Shown here one piece after another: positions 32,298 to 40,933 of a stretch of DNA of 64,000 nucleotides (the first letter of the stretch is position 1; every line of letters begins with the position of its first letter). The stretch comes from JBHFEI01 sp041928815 (lineage in GTDB: Bacteria; Pseudomonadota; Alphaproteobacteria; Rhizobiales; Rhizobiaceae). The DNA is taken from contig NZ_JBHFEI010000014.1 in assembly GCF_041928815.1 (NCBI RefSeq), positions 15,729 through 79,728 on the forward strand, given 5' to 3'. The notes below the pieces were generated by a model. It made no database searches and was not told where the DNA came from. It saw only the letters and a program-made list of their open reading frames with translations. A program made the position numbers and the translations under genes.

Positions 32298-34844
32298 ATG
32301 TCGCAGTCATTGACCTCAACGCTCCTTCGCCGCAACGAGCCGGTGCTCGTCGTCGTGCTGGCGGTTGCCGTCGCCGTCTTCGGCTGGATCGATCCGCTTT
32401 TCCTGACGGCCGGCAATTTCGTCTCGATCGCGCAGCAGAGCGCCGTCATCGCGCTCGTCGCCTTCGCCATGACCGCGGTGATCATCGCCCGCGGCATCGA
32501 CATCTCCGTCGGCGCCGCGCTCGCCTTTTCCGGCGTTTCCGCCGGCCTCGTCTTCGCCGCGACCGGCTCGGCCGTGCTCTCGCTCGCCGCCGCCATCCTC
32601 AGCGGCGCGGCGATCGGCCTCCTGAACGGCCTGCTGATCGGCATGGCCGGCATCTCGCCCTTCATCGCCACGCTCGCCACCATGGCGTTCGCGCGCGGCC
32701 TGTCGCTCAGCCTCTCGGGCGCCTCCAGCATCGCGATCGCCGATCCGGTCGTGCTCTTTGCCGGCAGCGCCTCGATCGGCCTGTTGCCCGCCTCCGTCGT
32801 CATCGCGCTTCTCTGCCTCGTCCTCTGGTGGTTCGTGCTGAAGCGCACCGTCTACGGCCGCTGGATCTATGCCGTCGGCGGCAATGCCGACGCGGCGCGG
32901 GCCTCGATGGTGCCGGTCGAATGGGTGCGCATCTCGGTCTATCTGATCGCCGGCGCCACGGCCGGGCTCGGCGCCATCCTGACGATCGGCCGTCTCGGCT
33001 CGGCCCAGCCGCTCGCCGGCACCGGCCTCGAATTCACCGCGATCACCGCGGCGATCGTCGGCGGCACGAAGCTTTCCGGCGGCAAGGGTTCGATCTGGGG
33101 CACGGCGATCGGCGCGCTGCTGCTCGGCGTCATCAACACCGGCCTGTCCTTCCTGCAGGTGCCGCAGATCTATATCTACTACATCACCGGCGCGCTGATC
33201 CTCGTCGCGGTGCTGACCAGCCAGCCGGAAAGCGTCAAGGCGCTGTTTCGCGGCCATCGCCGCAAGGCGCCGGTCGCCGCCGACGCTCCCGCCCCGCCGG
33301 CGAAGGGCGGCCACAGCCTGGTCCTCAACGGCATCGGCAAGACCTTTCCCGGCGTCAAGGCGCTGGACGGCGTCTCCTTCTCGGTCGCCCCCGGCGATGT
33401 CGTGGCGCTTGCCGGCGAGAACGGCGCCGGCAAGTCGACGCTGGTGAAGTGCATCTCCGGCCTTTACCGCCCCGACGAGGGCGAGATCGTCATCGACGGC
33501 AAGGTCGCCGATTTCCATTCGCCCAACGACGCGCGCGGCATCAGCGTCATCCACCAGCATTTCAGCCTGTCGCCCGACCTGACGGTGGCGGAAAACCTCT
33601 TCGTCGGCCGCGAGCCCCGCACCCGCCTCGGCCTGCTCGACCGCGCGCGCATGCGCCGGGAGGCGCGCGCGATCCTCGCCGAACTCGCGCTCGACATCGA
33701 CGTCGACGCGGAGCTGCGCACGCTCTCGGTCGGCCGCCAGCAGATGGTCGAGATCGCCCGCGCCGTGCTCGCCGACGCCTGGTTCTTCGTCATGGACGAG
33801 CCGACCAGCGCGCTTTCCAACCGCGAGCGCGACCATCTCTACGAGCTGATCGGCACGCTGAAGGCCCGCGGTGCCGCCATCCTCTACATCTCCCACAAGA
33901 TGGAGGAGATCTTCACCCAGTGTAACCGCGTCGTGGTCCTGCGCGACGGCAGGTTCATCGGCGAGCGCGAGACGGCGGCGACCAGCGAGGCCGAGATCGT
34001 CTCGATGATGGTCGGCCGCGACGTCGGCGACATCTTCCCCCATGTCGACGCCACTGTCCGCGAGGCGGCGGTCGAGGTTGCCGGCATCGGCAACGGCCGG
34101 CTGCTCAAATCCGCCTCGCTCACCGTGCATCGCGGCGAGATCGTCGCGCTTGCCGGGCTGATGGGCAGCGGCCGCTCCGAGGTGCTCAGGCTGATCGCCG
34201 GGCTGGAGGCGCCCGAGCGCGGCGCGATCCGCATCTTCGGCACCGAGCAGCAGGGCGGCGACGTCAAGGCCGCCAACCGCGCCGGCATCGTCTACATCCC
34301 CGAGGACCGCCATCTCGAAGGCTTCGTCGGCACCATGTCGATCCGCGACAATCTCTCGCTCGCCTGGATCCGCGGCAACAGCCCCTTCGGCATCGTCTCG
34401 CCGCGCCGCATCACCGCGCTGTCGAGGGAACTGATCGCCTCGCTCGGCGTGCGGCCCGCCCAGCCGGAGAAGGCGACGATCGAGCTGTCCGGCGGCAACC
34501 AGCAGAAGGTCGTCATCGGCAAATGGCTGGCGACGAAGCCGAGGATCATCCTGCTCGACGAGCCGACGCGCGGCGTCGACGTCGGGGCGAAGTCCGAGCT
34601 GCACCACCTGATCGCAAGGCTGAAGCAGGAGGGCGCCGCCATCCTGATGGTGTCGAGCGAACTGCCGGAAGTGCTCGGCGTCGCCGACCGCATCGTCGTC
34701 ATGCGCGAGGGCCGCTCGGTCGGGGAACTCGCGCGCGGCGCCTCCGAGGAAGACGTGATGGCACTCGCCTTCGGCGAACGCGCCGCCCCGCCCCCGCCGC
34801 CGCCATCGAACGGCGCCCGGCTGCAGCCGCAGCCGGCACAATGA
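32298..34844 (+). CDS. Fused CUT2 permease and double ABC ATPase (RbsC-RbsA type)
   Basis: An 848-residue fusion. Residues 1-315 are an RbsC-like permease (VLVVVLAVAVAVFGWIDPLF, IIARGIDISVGAALAFSG, GTAIGALLLGVINTGL). After a proline-rich linker come two RbsA-like ATPase domains: the first (about 333-560) with GENGAGKST, LSVGRQQMVEIAR and MDEPTSALS, the second (about 590-830) with a degenerate Walker A GLMGSGRSE, LSGGNQQKV and LLDEPTRGVDVG, as is normal for RbsA. The C-terminus is a proline tail. The frame is continuous, so the fusion looks real. A separate permease (35891) could pair with the fused one as a heterodimer. Confidence 0.93.
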   Translation: MSQSLTSTLLRRNEPVLVVVLAVAVAVFGWIDPLFLTAGNFVSIAQQSAVIALVAFAMTAVIIARGIDISVGAALAFSGVSAGLVFAATGSAVLSLAAAILSGAAIGLLNGLLIGMAGISPFIATLATMAFARGLSLSLSGASSIAIADPVVLFAGSASIGLLPASVVIALLCLVLWWFVLKRTVYGRWIYAVGGNADAARASMVPVEWVRISVYLIAGATAGLGAILTIGRLGSAQPLAGTGLEFTAITAAIVGGTKLSGGKGSIWGTAIGALLLGVINTGLSFLQVPQIYIYYITGALILVAVLTSQPESVKALFRGHRRKAPVAADAPAPPAKGGHSLVLNGIGKTFPGVKALDGVSFSVAPGDVVALAGENGAGKSTLVKCISGLYRPDEGEIVIDGKVADFHSPNDARGISVIHQHFSLSPDLTVAENLFVGREPRTRLGLLDRARMRREARAILAELALDIDVDAELRTLSVGRQQMVEIARAVLADAWFFVMDEPTSALSNRERDHLYELIGTLKARGAAILYISHKMEEIFTQCNRVVVLRDGRFIGERETAATSEAEIVSMMVGRDVGDIFPHVDATVREAAVEVAGIGNGRLLKSASLTVHRGEIVALAGLMGSGRSEVLRLIAGLEAPERGAIRIFGTEQQGGDVKAANRAGIVYIPEDRHLEGFVGTMSIRDNLSLAWIRGNSPFGIVSPRRITALSRELIASLGVRPAQPEKATIELSGGNQQKVVIGKWLATKPRIILLDEPTRGVDVGAKSELHHLIARLKQEGAAILMVSSELPEVLGVADRIVVMREGRSVGELARGASEEDVMALAFGERAAPPPPPPSNGARLQPQPAQ

Positions 34845-34854
34845 GGAGAACGCC

Positions 34855-35874
34855 ATGAGCACGCTTCGCATCGCCATCGTCGGCGCCGGATTCATGGGCC
34901 TGCTGCATGCCCGCGTCGTCGCCGACAGCGACCGCGCCACCGTCGCGGCGATCATCGATCCCGACGTTGCGGGCGGCCGCGCGGCGGCGGAGGCCTTCGG
35001 CGTGCCGCATTTCGCCGATGCCGGGGAAGCACTCGCGGCGGATGCCGCCGACGCCTATATCGTCGCCGCCCCCGACCGTTTGCACGAGGACGTCACCTGC
35101 GCCCTGCTTGCCGCCGGCAAGCCGGTGCTGCTCGAAAAGCCGATGGCACATACTCTCACGGCCGCGAAGGCGATCGCGCGGGCAGCCGAGAAAAGCGGCG
35201 CGCGCCTGCTCGTCGCCCACATCCTGCGCTTCGATCCGCGCTATGCGGCGGCGGCCAAGGCCGTGCGCGAGGGCAGGATCGGCACGCCGATCCATGCCTC
35301 GAGCGGCCGCCTGACCAACCGAGAGGTCGGCCAGCGGATGAACGGCCGGTCGAGCGTTTGCTTCTATCTCGGCATCCACGACGTCGACATGCTGCAATGG
35401 ATCACCGGCTCGAATGTCCGGACCGTCTATTCCCGCACCGTCTCGACGCTGATGCCCTCGCTCGGCGTCGCGTCCGAGGATGCGATCTTCACCACCGTCG
35501 AGATGGAGAACGGCATGGCCGGCCAGCTCCATTCCGGCTGGACCCTTCCCGAGAGCGTGCCGACCGGCATCTGGGCCCGCACCGAGGTGATCGGCACCGA
35601 GGGCATGATCGATCTCGACGTGCGCGACCACGGCCTGCGCATCCTCTCGCGCGGGCAGTGGTCGCTGCCGGACGGGCTGCACTGGCCGGAGACCCATGGC
35701 CATATCACCGGCGACCTTTACGAGGAGGTCCGCCATTTCATCGGCGCCGTCCTTGACGACCGCCCCTTCGTCATGCCGGTCGAGGATGCGCTGCGGGCCG
35801 TCGCCGTCAACGACGCGATCCTCGCAAGCGTCGCGTCCGGCCAGCGCGAGACCGTCGCCGACTGGCGGATCTGA
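34855..35874 (+). CDS. Gfo/Idh/MocA-family oxidoreductase
   Basis: A 339-residue NAD(P)-dependent dehydrogenase. Rossmann loop VGAGFMGLLHARVV at the N-terminus, EKPMAHTL (the family's catalytic-lysine EKP motif, near residue 95) and a C-terminal sheet domain with GIHDVDMLQWITGS containing the usual HD pair. Start ATG 34855 with AGGAG. Family members act on sugars, inositols and amino-sugar derivatives; its place between the two permease genes suggests it oxidises the imported compound. Confidence 0.92.
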   Translation: MSTLRIAIVGAGFMGLLHARVVADSDRATVAAIIDPDVAGGRAAAEAFGVPHFADAGEALAADAADAYIVAAPDRLHEDVTCALLAAGKPVLLEKPMAHTLTAAKAIARAAEKSGARLLVAHILRFDPRYAAAAKAVREGRIGTPIHASSGRLTNREVGQRMNGRSSVCFYLGIHDVDMLQWITGSNVRTVYSRTVSTLMPSLGVASEDAIFTTVEMENGMAGQLHSGWTLPESVPTGIWARTEVIGTEGMIDLDVRDHGLRILSRGQWSLPDGLHWPETHGHITGDLYEEVRHFIGAVLDDRPFVMPVEDALRAVAVNDAILASVASGQRETVADWRI

Positions 35875-35890
35875 GGGCCGGGAGAGAACC

Positions 35891-36865
35891 ATGAGCACCA
35901 ACCGCAACCGTCTCGCCCGCCGTGCGCTCGATCTCTCGCCGCTGATCCTGCTCGTCGTTCTGACCGTCGTCTTCGCCATCGTCGATCCGCGCGTCGTCTC
36001 CACCGCCAGCCTGATCAACATCGCCGCCCAGGCGACGCCGATCGCGGTGCTGGCGCTCGGCGCCCTCATCGTGCTGCTGACGGCGGGCATCGATCTTTCG
36101 GCCGGCGTCGGCGTCGCCTTCTGCGCCGTGCTCGTCGCGAGCCTCATCGATGCCGGATTCGGCCTTTCGGGCGCGCTGTCGATCGGCCTCGTCGTCATGG
36201 TCGTGGTCGGCCTCGTCAACGGCTCGGTGATCGCGCTCCTGAAGATCCCGCCCTTCGTCACCACGCTCGCCATGATGGTCGTGCTGCAGGGGGCGACGCT
36301 CGCCGTCGCCTCGAAGGGCGTGCTGATGCTGAAGGAACCCTGGCTGCGCTTCGTCGGCGTCGAGCGCAGCCTCGGCCTGCCCCATGTCATCCTCGCCACG
36401 CTCGTGATCGCGCTTCTCGCCGCGCTGCTGATGCGCCAGACGCGCTTCGGCCTGCGCACCTATGCGCTCGGTTCCGATCCGGCCGCCGCCGAGCTCGCCG
36501 GCATCCCGGTGACGCGCCACACCATCCTCGTCTACGGCGCCTCCGGCCTCTTCGTCTTCCTCACCGCCGCCATCATGATCAGCCGCGTGCCGGTGGTGAC
36601 GCCGAACATCGGCGGCACCTCGCTGCTGCTCGACGCCATTGCGGCAGCCGTCCTCGGCGGCACCTCGATCTTCGGCGGGCGCGGCACGGTCTGGGGCGCG
36701 GTCGTCGGCGCGCTGATCGTCAGCCTGCTGACGACGGCGCTGCGCATCTTCGGCACCGATCCGTCGAGCCTCGAACTGTGGAAGGGCGCGATCATCATGG
36801 CCGCCCTCCTCGCCGACGCCGCCATGACCTTTGGCAAGGCGCGCCTCGTCGAGGCGGCGCGATGA
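35891..36865 (+). CDS. Ribose-type (CUT2) ABC transporter permease
   Basis: A 324-residue RbsC-like permease: PLILLVVLTVVFAIVDPRVV, VLLTAGIDLSAGVGVAF (the family's GIDLS motif), LKIPPFVTTLAMM, GGTSIFGGRGTVWGAVVGAL. Start ATG 35891 behind GGAGAG. Second permease of this importer, in addition to the one fused to the ATPase. Its stop overlaps the creatininase-like gene by 4 bp. Confidence 0.93.
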   Translation: MSTNRNRLARRALDLSPLILLVVLTVVFAIVDPRVVSTASLINIAAQATPIAVLALGALIVLLTAGIDLSAGVGVAFCAVLVASLIDAGFGLSGALSIGLVVMVVVGLVNGSVIALLKIPPFVTTLAMMVVLQGATLAVASKGVLMLKEPWLRFVGVERSLGLPHVILATLVIALLAALLMRQTRFGLRTYALGSDPAAAELAGIPVTRHTILVYGASGLFVFLTAAIMISRVPVVTPNIGGTSLLLDAIAAAVLGGTSIFGGRGTVWGAVVGALIVSLLTTALRIFGTDPSSLELWKGAIIMAALLADAAMTFGKARLVEAAR

Positions 36866-37659
36866 GCCCGTCCGGCACCCAGGGGCCGACCGGTTTCGCC
36901 TTCCTCACATCGCCCGAGGCGAAGGCGCTCGCCGCATCGGGACCGAGAAAGCCGCTCGCCGTGCTGCCGACCGGGGCCGTCGAGCAGCACGGGCCGCATT
37001 TGCCGCTCGGCGTCGACATCTGGCTGGCGCAGGCCGTGGCGCTGGCGGCGGCGGAAGGGCAGGACGCCATCCGCGTCTGCGAGCCTCTTGCCTATGGTTC
37101 TTCCGAGCATCACCGCGCCTTCGCCGGCACGATGAGCCTCCGGCCGGAGACCTTCATCGCCGTTCTCGTCGATCTTCTCTCCTGCCTCGCTAAGGACGGG
37201 TTCCTTCCGGTGATCCTCAACGGCCATGGCGGCAACCGCGCCGCGATCCAGGTGGCGATAACGACGCTCGGCCGGCAGGGTATCCTCTCCGCCGGCTTTT
37301 CCTATTTCGACCTGATCGCCGACGTCGCCGCCGAGGTGCTGCCCGATGCCGCCCATGGCACCGGCCATGCCTGCGCGCTCGAAACCTCGCTGATGATGCA
37401 TGCCGTCGGCGCAAGCGTGCGCAAAACCCTGATCCCCGGCGGCACGACTCCGCCCTCCTGGCCCGATCCGCATCTCTATGCCGGCCCGGCCGTCTCCGTC
37501 TGGCGGCCCTTCGAGGTGATCCGCGACAACGGCGTCATCGGCACGCCGTCCGAGGCCTCGCCAGAGGCCGGCGCCCGCCTCTTCGAAGCGGCGGCGGCGC
37601 GAAGCCGCGCCGCGCTTCTTAAGCTGCAATCCGACTACGGTCAAAGGAGTTCTCCATGA
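36862..37659 (+). CDS. Creatininase-family amidohydrolase (copy 2)
   Basis: A 265-residue creatininase-family enzyme. Motifs: LPTGAVEQHGPHLPLGVD near residue 35, YGSSEHHRAFAGTMSL, LNGHGGN near 115 and GHACALETSLMMHA, where the metal glutamate is kept but the usual GE pair reads AL. The signature histidines match the family better than copy 1 does. ATGA overlaps with both neighbours (permease, ALDH) show tight coupling. Members open lactam-type rings; acting after import and before or beside the DoeB-like deacylase is an inference. Confidence 0.91.
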   Translation: MSPSGTQGPTGFAFLTSPEAKALAASGPRKPLAVLPTGAVEQHGPHLPLGVDIWLAQAVALAAAEGQDAIRVCEPLAYGSSEHHRAFAGTMSLRPETFIAVLVDLLSCLAKDGFLPVILNGHGGNRAAIQVAITTLGRQGILSAGFSYFDLIADVAAEVLPDAAHGTGHACALETSLMMHAVGASVRKTLIPGGTTPPSWPDPHLYAGPAVSVWRPFEVIRDNGVIGTPSEASPEAGARLFEAAAARSRAALLKLQSDYGQRSSP

Positions 37660-39182
37660 CGGTCTTCTTCAAATCCTCGCTCGACGGCCCGAACCTGCGC
37701 GGCATGCCGATCGTCACCGAAACCGAGAGCGGCAAGACCGTTGGCGTCAACCGCATCGGCGCCGACTGGGTGGCGGGCAGCGCCGGCCGCTTCCTGAAGG
37801 TGGACAGCCCGGCGACCGGCGAGCATCTCGGCTACCTCGCTTTGTCGACCCGCGCCGATGTCGGCCGCGCGGTCGCCGCCGCCCACGGCGCGCGCGAGAC
37901 GCTGCGGCGCATGGGCGTCTTCGCCCGGGCGGCGTTGTGCATGAAGGTCGCCGACGCGATCGACCGTCATGCCGACGACCTCGCGCGCCTGCTCTGCCTC
38001 GAACAGGGCAAGCCCTTCCACAAGGAGGCGAAGGCGGAGGTCGCCGGCGCGGCACTCGGCTTCCGCAACGCCGCCGAGCAGATCAAGTGGCTGGAAACCG
38101 CCTGCTTCCCCGTCGCCGACGCCAACAAGCGCGCCTTCAGCTTCCTGCAGCCGAAGGGGGTCTTCGCCATCATCACGCCGTGGAATTTCCCGGCCGCACT
38201 CCCCTGCCTCTACTATCTCGGGCCGGCGCTCGCCACCGGCAACGCCGTCGTCTGGGTGCCGGCGCCGACCACGTCGCTGATCGCGGTCAAGCTGATGGAA
38301 TGCCTGATCGAGGCCGGCGTGCCGGACGGCGCCGTCAATCTCGTCCTCGGCGAGGGCGCGGAGGTGGGCGACGAGGCGGTCATCCATCCGGGCGTGCACG
38401 CGATCGGCTTCACCGGCAGCTCCGCGACGGGGGCGGCGATCGCGCGGCGCGGCGCCGGCAAGCCGCTGCTCCTCGAAATGGGCGGCAACGGCCCGACCAT
38501 CGTGCTCGCCGACGCCGATGTCGAGATGGCCGCCGCCCAGGTCGGCGCCGGCTGCTTTGCCAATGCCGGGCAGATCTGCACCGCGACCGAGCGCTTCCTC
38601 GTCCACCAGTCGATCCATGACGACTTCGTCGAGGGCCTGGTGAAGGCGGCGGGCAAGGTGAGGATGGGCGATCCTTTCGATCCGGAAACGACGATGGGGC
38701 CGCTCAACAACGCCGCCTCGCTCGACAAGATGCTGTCGCACATGGCGGACGCCGAGGCGCGCCAGGCCCGCGTACTGACCGGCGGCGGCATCGCCAAGGG
38801 CAAGCCGACCAACCTCTATTTCGAGCCGACCGTCGTCACCGGCCTGACGCGGGAGAGCCTGCTCAATGTCGAGGAGTCCTTCGGTCCGGTCGCCCCGGTG
38901 CTGACCTTCGACACCGACGAGGAGGCCTTCGCGCTCGCCGCCTCCAGCCCCTACGGCCTTTCGGCCGCCGTCTTCACCAATTCGATCAAGCGCGCCTTCC
39001 ACTATACGGAAACGCTGCGGGTCGGCATCGTCAACGTCAACGAGATGAGCTGCTACTGGGAGCCGCACATCCCCGCCGGCGGCGCCGCAGGCACCAACAG
39101 CGGGCTCGGGCGCACCGGCGGCCGCCACACGCTGATGGAGATGTGCGACCTGAAGACGATGACGGTCGACGTCTCGCGCTGA
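37656..39182 (+). CDS. Aldehyde dehydrogenase family protein (paralogue of the gene at 1-1386)
   Basis: A 508-residue aldehyde dehydrogenase. Motifs: TPWNFPAALP, FTGSSATG, LLEMGGNGP with the general base, and NAGQICTATER with catalytic cysteine. The nucleotide-binding KP(A/S)E motif is replaced by WVPAPTT, as in the ALDH at the window start, and the two share further unusual stretches such as TTMGPLNNA. Start ATG 37656 with AAAGGAG; ATGA overlap with the creatininase-like gene. Last gene of the operon, followed by a strong hairpin. Confidence 0.94.
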   Translation: MTVFFKSSLDGPNLRGMPIVTETESGKTVGVNRIGADWVAGSAGRFLKVDSPATGEHLGYLALSTRADVGRAVAAAHGARETLRRMGVFARAALCMKVADAIDRHADDLARLLCLEQGKPFHKEAKAEVAGAALGFRNAAEQIKWLETACFPVADANKRAFSFLQPKGVFAIITPWNFPAALPCLYYLGPALATGNAVVWVPAPTTSLIAVKLMECLIEAGVPDGAVNLVLGEGAEVGDEAVIHPGVHAIGFTGSSATGAAIARRGAGKPLLLEMGGNGPTIVLADADVEMAAAQVGAGCFANAGQICTATERFLVHQSIHDDFVEGLVKAAGKVRMGDPFDPETTMGPLNNAASLDKMLSHMADAEARQARVLTGGGIAKGKPTNLYFEPTVVTGLTRESLLNVEESFGPVAPVLTFDTDEEAFALAASSPYGLSAAVFTNSIKRAFHYTETLRVGIVNVNEMSCYWEPHIPAGGAAGTNSGLGRTGGRHTLMEMCDLKTMTVDVSR

Positions 39183-39190
39183 TCGCGCGG

Positions 39191-39234
39191 GGCACACCCT
39201 CCCGGCGCGATCGCCAGCGCCGGGAAGGTGTGCC
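39191..39234 (+). terminator. Strong hairpin terminating the CUT2 operon
   Basis: Arms GGCACACCCTCCCGGCGC (39191-39208) and GCGCCGGGAAGGTGTGCC (39217-39234) pair at 17 of 18 positions with an 8-base loop, nine bases past the ALDH stop. No T-run follows, but the stem is long and GC-rich. Confidence 0.65.
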
Positions 39235-39736
39235 ATTCTGGAACAGTCGCTGGAAAAGCCGTTCGGCCTCCAGCAATCATGCCGTGTATAGAGCCGGGCC
39301 CGCGCGACGGAATGTCGCCCGGCGCAAGATCATCATGCATCCGGTCGGTTCGCCCGGTACAACGCATGATAGGTCATCGATAGAATATGAACGAATCCTT
39401 ACTCACTCTTTCCTTGCCGTCGACGCCCGATCCAGGTGTGCAGGGGTCATGTCTCGTTTCGGGATTCCATCTTATTCGTAAATGAGTGGAGATTTTACTT
39501 CGATACTTCGCATGAATATCAAAGAAATTTTTGAGATATTCAAATTTTCTTCGATGTCGAAAGTGATATTTATTTTATAAATTGGCCCGGAGATCTGCAG
39601 TCCGATGTAAAAATTCATCGATGATCACGGCATCTCTTGTATTTTCCTGAAAACTTGCCATGATTGCAGGTGAAAGTTGCCGATCCTGTTGCTGCAACCG
39701 CGAACAGGACTTCGGGCGCGATTTCAGGACATTCAT
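39235..39736 (+). promoter_or_regulatory. AT-rich 502-bp non-coding leader of the polysaccharide cluster
   Basis: No gene is convincing here. From about 39370 to 39670 the sequence is strikingly AT-rich against GC-rich surroundings, with TTTGA-GATAT-TCAAA near 39528-39542 and runs such as TATTTATTTTATAAA near 39569-39583. It must hold the promoter of the exporter gene; the composition suggests a bent, silencer-type or multi-regulator control region. The exact promoter was not assigned. Confidence 0.5.
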
Positions 39737-40933
39737 ATGCTGGGGCATTTCAGGCTGATCCGGGGCCTTGCCCTGGTTGTATCGGTGTTGTCCGGCTGCG
39801 CGGCGACACCTCGATCCGGACCCGACGATCGCGCCGTCGAAGCCAATGCCTATGTCAAGGTCACCGCCGCCGACCGCAAGGTCGGGATCGACTACGCCCT
39901 CGTCGACATCACCGCGCGCGTGCTGCCCTTCTTCGGCGGCGCGGATGCGGCGAGCTTCGGCAGTTTCGGCGGCGGGCGGGGCGGGCCGCCGGCCCTGCCG
40001 CTCGGCGTCGGCGATGTGGTGGCGGTGTCGATCTTCGAATCCCAGACCGGCGGCCTGTTCATTCCCGTCGATGCCGGCAGCCGCCCGGGAAATTTCGTCA
40101 CCCTGCCCGAACAGACGATCGACCGGGCCGGCACGATCAACGTGCCCTATGCCGGGCGGGTGCGCGCCGCCGGGCGCGGAGTCGACGCCGTGCAGCGCGA
40201 GATCGAGGACCTTCTGGCCAACCGCGCCATCGAACCGCAGGTGGTGATCACCACGATCCGCAGCCGGTCGAGCCAGGTCTCGGTGCTCGGCGACGTGCGC
40301 GCGCCGGCGAAATTCGAGCTCAGCCCGGCGGGCGACCGGGTTCTCGACATCCTCTCGCAGGCCGGCGGCCTCGGCGCGCCGGGGATCGAGACCTATGTGA
40401 CGCTGCAGCGCCGCGGGCGGTCGGCGACGGTGCTCTACGACCATCTCGTCGCCACGCCGGCGGAAAACATCTTCGTTGCGCCGGGCGATACGATCTTCGT
40501 CACGCGGGAGCGCCGCACCTATCTCGCCTTCGGCGCGACGGGCCTCTCCGGGCGCTTCGATTTCGAGGAGGCGAACCTGACGCTCGGCGAGGCGCTCGGC
40601 AAGGCCGGCGGCCTTCTCGACGGGCGGGCGGATCCGGCGCGCGTCATGCTCTACCGCCGCGTGCCGCGCGACACGCTTTCGGCGCTCGGCGTCGACACGG
40701 CCCGCTTCGGACCGGGCGACGTGCCGGTGATCTTCCGCGCCAACCTGCGCGATCCGGCGGCCTTCTTCGCCGTTCAGACATTCGCCATGCACGACAAGGA
40801 CATCCTCTTCGTGTCCAATGCCGATGCGGTGGAACTGCTGAAGATCCTGACGATCGCCAATTCCGTCTCGGCGACGGCGGCGGGCGTCAGCGGCGACGTC
40901 GTCGACACGCGCGATGCGCTGAGGGCGTTGTGA
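39737..40933 (+). CDS. Wza-type polysaccharide export outer-membrane lipoprotein
   Basis: A 398-residue polysaccharide export protein that forms the outer-membrane exit channel. Lipoprotein signal LALVVSVLSGCAA with lipobox LSGC near residue 21. Export domain around LPLGVGDVVAVSIFE, then SLBB-like domains (SQVSVLGDVRAPAKFELS; YLAFGATGLSGRFDFEEA). A glycine-rich insert, FGSFGGGRGGPP, precedes the export domain and is unusual. Start 39737 with AGGA nine bases away; an upstream start at 39677 would place a polar stretch before the signal. First gene of the cluster; its stop overlaps the next gene's start by one base. Confidence 0.93.
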   Translation: MLGHFRLIRGLALVVSVLSGCAATPRSGPDDRAVEANAYVKVTAADRKVGIDYALVDITARVLPFFGGADAASFGSFGGGRGGPPALPLGVGDVVAVSIFESQTGGLFIPVDAGSRPGNFVTLPEQTIDRAGTINVPYAGRVRAAGRGVDAVQREIEDLLANRAIEPQVVITTIRSRSSQVSVLGDVRAPAKFELSPAGDRVLDILSQAGGLGAPGIETYVTLQRRGRSATVLYDHLVATPAENIFVAPGDTIFVTRERRTYLAFGATGLSGRFDFEEANLTLGEALGKAGGLLDGRADPARVMLYRRVPRDTLSALGVDTARFGPGDVPVIFRANLRDPAAFFAVQTFAMHDKDILFVSNADAVELLKILTIANSVSATAAGVSGDVVDTRDALRAL

